64,000 bases of DNA, taken from NCBI RefSeq assembly GCF_006351005.1, contig NZ_VENP01000001.1:124001-188000 (forward strand), given 5' to 3'. Source of the stretch: Miniimonas arenae (GTDB lineage Bacteria; Actinomycetota; Actinomycetes; Actinomycetales; Beutenbergiaceae). This document shows, piece after piece, positions 58,969-64,000 of the stretch. A program made the translations under genes and the position numbers. How positions within the stretch are numbered: the stretch's first letter is position 1; each line of letters begins with the position of its first letter. Below the pieces are notes generated by a model, which saw nothing but the letters and a program-made list of their open reading frames with translations, was not told the DNA's origin and did no database searches.

Positions 58969-60086
58969 GGCTGCGGCTCCTCGGGGGTCTCGCGGATCGA
59001 CTGACGGCGGGTCGGTGGGGGGTCCTGCGGCCCGCCGTCGGGCGCGGCCTGGGGCTGGTCGGCGTGCGCGCCGTCGGGCGGATCGGACTGGTCGGGGTGC
59101 GCGGCGTGCCGCGGCTGGTCGCGGGAGAGGCGGATCACGGTGTCGGCCCCGAGGGTGAGCTCGTCCAGGGTGGCGGCCACGACGACCGGCCCCGAGCTCG
59201 CGACCTCACGCGCGATCTCCCAGATCCGCCGGCGATCGTCGACCTGCAGGTCGGCCGTGACGTCGTCGATCACGACCAGCTCGGGTGCGCCGAAGGTCGC
59301 GAGGACGAGGTGCGCGGCGCGCTGCTCGAGCGCCGGGAGCTCCGAGACTCGCGCGTGCGGGTCGAACGAGAAGTCCAGTCGCTCCCACCACTGCTCGACG
59401 TGGTCGAGCGCGCGGTGCCGGTCGACCCGGGCCCAGTCCGCGGCGTCGCGCACGTTGTGTCGCAGGGTGAGCTCGGGGTCGAGCCCGACGTGGCCCCCGA
59501 TCAGCGCGACGGCGACTCGCGAGCGGTACCCGCGCAGCGCCGCGCCCCGCGTGCCCGCCGCGATCCGGCGCTCGCCGAGCGTCACGCTGCCGGCGGTCAC
59601 GCGCATCCGTCCGGCGAGCGTGAGCAGGAGGCTCGTGCGGCCGCTCCCGGCCGCCCCGACCACGGCCGCGACCGAGCGCGGGGCGAGCTGCGCGTGGACG
59701 CCGCGGAACACCCAGTGCCGCGGCGTGCGGACACCGAGCGCCTCGACCACGACGGCGGGCCTCGCCTCGTCCTCGCCCGCACCGCCGGAGAGCTCGTGCC
59801 CCGCGGCGTGCCGGTGCGCGGGCGGCGCCTCGAGCACCGTGGTGCGCGCGCGGTCGTCGCCCTCGTCCGGCCGCGCGGGAGGCGGCACGACGGCGGTGGC
59901 GGGCTCGGCGGCGGCGGGCTCGCCGTCGGGCGACGCGACGGCGGTGGCGGGCTCGCCGTCGGGCGCGGCGACGGAGGCAACCGGCACGGCGGTGGCGGGC
60001 TCGCCGTCGCGCGACTCGCTCTCGAGTGCGACGGGCGTCTCGTCGGACTCGTCGGTCGGCTGCGTGGGCTCGGGCGAGGAAGTCAC
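58965..60086 (-). CDS. ABC-type ATP-binding protein with degenerate motifs
   Basis: 373 residues from GTG 60086. About 115 N-terminal residues are low complexity with repeats of DGEPATAV-type. The ATPase domain is recognisable (VVGAAGSGRTSLLLTLAGRM; YRSRVAVALIGGHVGLDPEL; PELVVIDDVTADLQVDDR; VVVAATLDELT), but the Walker A Lys is Arg (GSGRTS), the signature is SELPALEQRA and not LSGGQ, the Glu after Walker B is Val, and the H-loop His is Thr/Leu. ATP hydrolysis is doubtful. Encoded just upstream of and overlapping the YhgE/Pip gene, so it is its likely partner. Confidence 0.85.
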   Translation of the reverse strand: MTSSPEPTQPTDESDETPVALESESRDGEPATAVPVASVAAPDGEPATAVASPDGEPAAAEPATAVVPPPARPDEGDDRARTTVLEAPPAHRHAAGHELSGGAGEDEARPAVVVEALGVRTPRHWVFRGVHAQLAPRSVAAVVGAAGSGRTSLLLTLAGRMRVTAGSVTLGERRIAAGTRGAALRGYRSRVAVALIGGHVGLDPELTLRHNVRDAADWARVDRHRALDHVEQWWERLDFSFDPHARVSELPALEQRAAHLVLATFGAPELVVIDDVTADLQVDDRRRIWEIAREVASSGPVVVAATLDELTLGADTVIRLSRDQPRHAAHPDQSDPPDGAHADQPQAAPDGGPQDPPPTRRQSIRETPEEPQP

Positions 60087-60105
60087 GCAGGCGAGGCTAC
60101 GACTC

Positions 60106-60879
60106 TCAGCGCCCCTCGGACCGCGCCACGAGCGTGTTCGTGGCCTGGGCCACAGGACGGATCATCAGCAGGTCGACGTTCACGTGCGCGGGACGGGTGA
60201 GTGTCCAGGCGATCGCGTCGGCGATGTCGGCGGCCACGAGCGGTTCGGCGACCCCCGCGTAGACCTTCTCGGCACGCTCGGCGTCGCCGTCGAACCGGTT
60301 GAGGGCGAACTCCTCGGTCTTCACCATGCCGGGCGCGATCTCGATGATCCGCACGGGGCGGCCGACGAGCTCCTGGCGCAGCGTGAGCGCGATCTCCCGC
60401 TCCGCCCGCTTGGCCGCGGTGTAGCCGCCGCCGCCGGGGTAGGCGCCGTGCGCGGCGGTCGAGGTGACGAACACGAGGTCACCTCCGCCGTCGGACTCGA
60501 GCGCCGGCAGCAGCGCCTGCGTGAGGCGCAGCGTCGCGAGCACGTTCATCTCGTACATCCCGAGCCAGTCGGCGACGTCGGCGTCCGCGACGGGGTCGAG
60601 CCCGATCGCGCCCCCGGCGTTGTTGACGAGCGCCCGGAGCGGGCCGTCCGCGGTCGCACGGTCGGCGAGTGCCGCGACCTGCGCGGGGTCGGTGAGGTCG
60701 GCGGCGAACACGGCACAGCCGGTCTCCTGCGCGAGCGCCTCGAGGCGGTCCGTCCGGCGTGCGGTCGCCAGCACGTCCCAGCCCCGCTCGCGCAGGGCGC
60801 GCACGGTCGCGGCGCCGATGCCGGTCGAGGCGCCGGTCACGACGGCGCGGGGCGGGCTGGTCTGCTCGGTCACGGTCAC
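60106..60879 (-). CDS. SDR family oxidoreductase (YdfG-like)
   Basis: 257 residues. Classical SDR: cofactor motif VVTGASTGIGAATVRAL (TGxxxGIG), FAADLTDPAQ, ALVNNAGGAIG (NNAG), catalytic Ser in VTSTAAHGAYPGG and YxxxK in YTAAKRAEREIAL. ARRTDR after the second strand suggests NADP(H). YdfG-like members reduce hydroxy acids such as serine or malonic semialdehyde analogues; the substrate here is not known. GTG start at 60879. Same strand as the aminotransferase, with a G-rich repeat between them. Confidence 0.9.
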   Translation of the reverse strand: MTVTEQTSPPRAVVTGASTGIGAATVRALRERGWDVLATARRTDRLEALAQETGCAVFAADLTDPAQVAALADRATADGPLRALVNNAGGAIGLDPVADADVADWLGMYEMNVLATLRLTQALLPALESDGGGDLVFVTSTAAHGAYPGGGGYTAAKRAEREIALTLRQELVGRPVRIIEIAPGMVKTEEFALNRFDGDAERAEKVYAGVAEPLVAADIADAIAWTLTRPAHVNVDLLMIRPVAQATNTLVARSEGR

Positions 60880-60904
60880 TCCTGGGTCGGTCGGTCGAGC
60901 TTGT

Positions 60905-61018
60905 TCGGGTGGGGCGAGGTCGGGTCGGGTGGGGCGAGGTCGGGTCGGGTGGGGCGAGGTCGGGTCGGGTGGGGCGAGGTCGGGTCGGGTCGGGTCGGGT
61001 GACGTCGGGTGCAGTCAG
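60905..61018. repeat. 20-bp G-rich tandem repeat between aminotransferase and SDR genes
   Basis: Four exact units TCGGGTGGGGCGAGGTCGGG (60905-60984) followed by a run of CGGGT pentamers and degenerate copies to about 61018. The plus strand has many runs of three or four G with short spacers and can form G-quadruplexes; the mRNA of the flanking minus-strand genes carries the C-rich strand. Confidence 0.88.
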
Positions 61019-61037
61019 GTCGAGTGCGGCCGGAGCG

Positions 61038-62396
61038 TCACAGCGCCGCTAGCGCGTCGTCGATGATCGCGAGGCCCTCACGCGCCTCGTCGGGCGTGAT
61101 GACGCAGGGCGGCACGACGTGCAGGCGGTTCTCCGCCACCATCGGGAGCACCCCGCGCGCCACCAGGTCCTTCTTCAGCGCACCCATCGCGCTCGCGGGC
61201 AGCGGCTCGCGTGTGGTGCGGTCGGCGACGAGCTCGACGGCCCAGAAGACGCCGCGGCCGCGGACCTCCCCGACGACGCCGTGCCGCTCGGCGAGCGCGG
61301 CGAGGCCCGGGCCGAGGACGTCGGCGCCGATCGCGGCGGCGTGCTCGACGATGCCCTCGCGCTCCATCGCCTCGATCGTCGCGACGATCGAGGCCATCGC
61401 GAGCGGGTGGCCGGAGTACGTGAGCCCGCCGGGGAACACGCGGTCGTCGAACGCCGCCGCGATCGGCTCGGACACGAGCACGCCGCCGGCGGGCACGTAC
61501 CCGGAGTTCACGCCCTTGGCGAAGGTCACGAGGTCGGCGGCCACGCCGTCGGCGGTGTGGGCGAACCAGTCCCCCGCCCGCCCGAACCCGGCCATCACCT
61601 CGTCGAGGATGAGGACGATGCCGTGCTCGCGCGCGAGCGCGCCGACGCCCGCGAGGTAGCCCGGCGGCGGGACGAGGACGCCCGCGGTCCCGGGGATCGA
61701 CTCCAGCAGGATCGCGGCGATCGTGCCCGGGCCCTCGGCCTCGATCGTGCGACGCAGGTGGCGCAGCGCGCGCTCGGACTCCTCCTGGGGCGACGTGGCC
61801 CAGAACTCCGAGCGGTACAGGTACGGCCCGAACACGTGCACGTGCCCGCGGGCGTACTCGTTCGGCATCCGCCGCCAGTCGCCGGTCGCGACGATCGCGG
61901 CGCCGGTGTTGCCGTGGTAGCTGCGGTAGTGGCTCACCACCTTGTCGCGCCCCGTCACGAGGCGGGCCATCCGGATGGCGTTCTCGTTCGCGTCCGCGCC
62001 CGCGTTCGTGAAGAACACCTTCGCGAACCCCTCGGGTGCGTGCCGGAGCACGGCCTGCGCCGCCCGGCCGCGCACCAGCACCGCGTTGGCCGGGGCGGCC
62101 GTGGTGAGCACGTCGGCCTGCGCCTTGATCCCGGCGACGACGGCGGGGTGCTGGTGCCCGAGGTTCGTGTTCACGAGCTGGCTCGACAGGTCGAGCAGCG
62201 TGCGCCCGGCGTGGTCCCACACCCGGCTGCCGGCACCGCCGGCGATGACGAGCGGGTCGAGCGACGCCTGGGCGGACCACGAGTGCAGGACCTGCCGGTC
62301 GAGCCGGCGGGTCAGCGCGTCCAGGTCCTCGTCACGGCCCGGGACGTCGGCGGCGCCCGCCTCGCCCGTCACGGCTGCGGTCTCGGGAGAGCTCAC
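61038..62396 (-). CDS. Class III aminotransferase (PLP-dependent)
   Basis: 452 residues from GTG 62396 (VSSPETAAVTGEAGAADVPG), with GAGAGG about 7 bases upstream. Class III features: SQLVNTNLGHQHPAVV, FFTNAGADANENAIRMARL, HYRSYHGNTGAAI, LILDEVMAGFGRAGDWF (PLP-binding Asp) and the PLP-Lys in VTFAKGVNSGYVPAGG. Such enzymes act on omega-amino acids, 4-aminobutyrate or amines with pyruvate; substrate not assignable. Upstream of, and divergent from, the substrate-binding lipoprotein gene. Confidence 0.92.
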   Translation of the reverse strand: MSSPETAAVTGEAGAADVPGRDEDLDALTRRLDRQVLHSWSAQASLDPLVIAGGAGSRVWDHAGRTLLDLSSQLVNTNLGHQHPAVVAGIKAQADVLTTAAPANAVLVRGRAAQAVLRHAPEGFAKVFFTNAGADANENAIRMARLVTGRDKVVSHYRSYHGNTGAAIVATGDWRRMPNEYARGHVHVFGPYLYRSEFWATSPQEESERALRHLRRTIEAEGPGTIAAILLESIPGTAGVLVPPPGYLAGVGALAREHGIVLILDEVMAGFGRAGDWFAHTADGVAADLVTFAKGVNSGYVPAGGVLVSEPIAAAFDDRVFPGGLTYSGHPLAMASIVATIEAMEREGIVEHAAAIGADVLGPGLAALAERHGVVGEVRGRGVFWAVELVADRTTREPLPASAMGALKKDLVARGVLPMVAENRLHVVPPCVITPDEAREGLAIIDDALAAL

Positions 62397-62668
62397 GATC
62401 CACCTCTCGTCGGTGTGCGCCGGGTGGGGCACGGACGCCTCCATCGTGCCGCACGGCGCACCCCGCGGAGTGCGGACCGGGGCGACGGCGAGCCAGGCGG
62501 ACGACGCTCGGGCGGCACCCGTGCGCGGCGGCGGTCGGGTGCGTGCCCCGGCGTAGGATCGAGCTGCGGGGCCGGTGCTCGCCCCGATGCACCTCGTGTG
62601 CCGCACACCCGTGCACCCTGGTCCGCCTGACCTCGGCTCCCCCTCGCTCGACCGCCCCTGGAGCTCCC
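62397..62668. other. Divergent intergenic region with promoter candidate
   Basis: TAGGAT at 62554-62559 is a good -10 for the plus-strand transporter gene and leaves a ~105-base leader with a GTGTGCCGCACAC inverted repeat. No riboswitch (for example cobalamin) recognised. Confidence 0.35.
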
Positions 62669-63802
62669 GTGCGCCGCCCCGCCGCCCTGCCCGTCCTGTG
62701 CGTCCTCACCGCCACGCTCGCGCTCGCCTCCTGCGCGGGCGGCACCTCGTCCGGCGGGTCCACGCCCGGGGGGACCACCGCCGACGGCGAGGCGACCTCG
62801 GGGACGCAGGCGTCGCCGTCGGGCACGGACGCGGCCTACGCGCCGTTCGAGGCGGACAACTGCGGCACCACGGTGACGCGCGAGGACGCGCCGGAGCGGA
62901 TCGTCACGGTGAAGTCCGCGATGACCGACCTCGTGCTCGCGCTCGGCGTGGGCGACCGGCTCGTCGGGACGGCCTACCAGGACGGCACGCCCGACCCCGC
63001 GGACCCGATCACGTCCGGCGAGGTCGCGACCGGCACGGCGCAGGACTCCGCCGCGATCCTCGCGGCCGTGCCCGCCCTGGGCGACCGGATGCCCTCGCAC
63101 GAGGCCGTCCTCTCGGTCGAGCCCGACCTCGTCCTGGCGGGCTGGGAGTCGACGTTCGCCGCGGACGCCGCCGGTGAGCGGTCCTCCTACGCCGACCTCG
63201 GCATCACGACGTTCGTCGCGCCGTCCGCGTGCACGCAGGCGCCGTACACGCCCGACCCGCTGACGTGGGACGACGTGTTCGGCGAGGTCGAGCAGGTCGG
63301 CGCGCTGCTGGGCCGCACGACCGAGGCCGACGCGCTGGTGGACCGGCTCGACGCCGATCTGGCGAGCGTCGAGCAGGACGTCCAGGCCGACGACGCGGGT
63401 GCCGAGCCGAGCGACGGACCGACGGCGCTGTGGTGGTCCTCGGGCACCGACACGCCGTTCGTGGGCGCCGGCGCGGGAGCACCGCAGCTCGTCATGGAGA
63501 CGGCCGGCCTGCTCAACGTCGCCGTCGACCTGCCCGGCGGGTGGGGCCCGTACTCGTGGGAGGCGGCCGCCGCGGCCGACCCCGACGTCATCGTGCTCGT
63601 GGACTCCGTCTGGAACTCGGTGGAGAAGAAGAAGGCGTTCCTCGCCGAGAACCCGGTGACCTCGGCGATGACCGCCGTGCAGCAGCAGCGCTACCTCGTC
63701 GTGCCGTTCGCGGCCACCGAGGCGGGCGTGCGCAACGTCGAGGCCGTGACGACGCTGCACGAGCAGCTCACCGCGCTCGACACGCAGCCCCAGCAGGGCT
63801 GA
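62669..63802 (+). CDS. FecCD-type ABC importer substrate-binding lipoprotein, like the proposed F420-0 transporter
   Basis: 377 residues from GTG 62669: signal peptide and lipobox (LPVLCVLTATLALASCAGG), a Gly/Ser/Thr linker, then a TroA/FhuD-like fold with NCGTTVTREDAPERIVTVKS, LALGVGDRLVGTAYQDG, MPSHEAVLSVEPDLVLAGWE and TTFVAPSACTQAPYTPDPLT. The last two are features I associate with the proposed F420-0 ABC transporter binding protein (TIGR03868). The cysteine in PSAC and the conserved WESTF region support this over a siderophore protein, but metal-chelate uptake cannot be ruled out. A permease gene follows. Confidence 0.8.
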   Translation: MRRPAALPVLCVLTATLALASCAGGTSSGGSTPGGTTADGEATSGTQASPSGTDAAYAPFEADNCGTTVTREDAPERIVTVKSAMTDLVLALGVGDRLVGTAYQDGTPDPADPITSGEVATGTAQDSAAILAAVPALGDRMPSHEAVLSVEPDLVLAGWESTFAADAAGERSSYADLGITTFVAPSACTQAPYTPDPLTWDDVFGEVEQVGALLGRTTEADALVDRLDADLASVEQDVQADDAGAEPSDGPTALWWSSGTDTPFVGAGAGAPQLVMETAGLLNVAVDLPGGWGPYSWEAAAAADPDVIVLVDSVWNSVEKKKAFLAENPVTSAMTAVQQQRYLVVPFAATEAGVRNVEAVTTLHEQLTALDTQPQQG

Positions 63803-63816
63803 GCCGGCAGCGTCGC

Positions 63817-64000
63817 GTGGTCGAGCCCGAACCAGTGCCGCCCGTGCCCGTGACCTCGCCGTCGCGCGTGCCGACGCCGTCCGGTCCGCGCCCGCGCCGC
63901 TCGGCCACCCCCTGGCTCGTCGTCGGCGGGGCCCTCGTGCTGATCGCGTCCGCGGTGCTCGCGCTCGGCGTCGGGCCGGCGGACCTGTCGCCCGCGCAGA
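63817..64000 (+). CDS. FecCD-type ABC transporter permease, N-terminal fragment (cut by window edge)
   Basis: From GTG 63817 the frame reads VVEPEPVPPVPVTSPSRVPT, a Pro-rich start, then the first TM segment TPWLVVGGALVLIASAVLAL and GVGPADLSPAQ, the hallmark of FecCD permeases after TM1. It begins 14 bases after the lipoprotein stop. Later GTG codons (63835, 63844, 63850) are possible starts. It should pair with an ATPase beyond the window. Confidence 0.75.
   Translation, partial: MVEPEPVPPVPVTSPSRVPTPSGPRPRRSATPWLVVGGALVLIASAVLALGVGPADLSPAQ

Overview
The window is a chromosomal segment of a very GC-rich actinobacterium (above 70% G+C by eye, strong G/C third positions, many GTG starts, GTGA/ATGA gene overlaps). 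The order rbfA-infB-ylxR-nusA-rimP, DUF4439, proS, rseP, rlmN, cdsA, frr, pyrH, tsf, rpsB, M23 peptidase, xerC, dprA, yifB, yraN, DUF2469, rnhB, lepB, rplS, trmD, rimM, khpA, rpsP, ffh, glnD, glnB, amt, ftsY, smc is the classical actinobacterial information-processing block, also known from Mycobacterium. The details (DivIVA-like gene next to rlmN, DUF4233, proposed F420-0 transporter) suggest Micrococcales/Cellulomonadaceae-like bacteria; genus is not certain.

Layout. 1-6149: translation and transcription operon on the minus strand (truB partial, rbfA, infB, ylxR, nusA, rimP). 6286-9130: a ferritin-like DUF4439 lipoprotein and proS. 9131-9423: intergenic 20-bp repeat array. 9424-18156: GNAT, site-2 protease rseP, DivIVA-like protein, rlmN, cdsA, frr, pyrH, tsf, rpsB. 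18525-25960: M23-like protein, tiny HTH protein, xerC, dprA, yifB, yraN, CGNR regulator and divergent EamA exporter. 25917-33055: DUF2469, rnhB, lepB, rplS, a trmD-GNAT fusion, rimM, khpA, rpsP, ffh. 33103-36656: nitrogen regulation set glnD-glnB-amt with a GlnR-like box upstream. 36901-43374: ftsY, small membrane protein, smc, ndk, DUF4233.

43400-46873: an accessory insertion, a PTS-dependent dihydroxyacetone kinase operon (dhaK-dhaL-dhaM) plus a P-loop kinase gene that is flanked by two inverted arrays of a 22-bp repeat. It separates DUF4233/ndk from folC, which are usually neighbours. 46875-52167: folC and ileS, the latter behind an Ile T-box leader. 52253-60086: HAD phosphatase, a heterodimeric ABC exporter, a YhgE/Pip membrane protein with a degenerate ABC ATPase. 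60106-64000: SDR, G-rich tandem repeat, class III aminotransferase, and the start of a FecCD-type ABC importer resembling the proposed F420-0 system.

Most genes serve ribosome biogenesis, translation, protein export (ffh, ftsY, lepB), chromosome maintenance (smc, xerC, rnhB, dprA) and nitrogen sensing. The most unusual signals are the 22-bp arrays, the TrmD-acetyltransferase fusion, a GlnD without ACT domains, terminator-like hairpins buried in the 5' ends of truB and glnD, short duplications across stop codons, and the absence of dxr and ispG from their usual places. No rRNA, tRNA, CRISPR array, transposase or prophage was seen.
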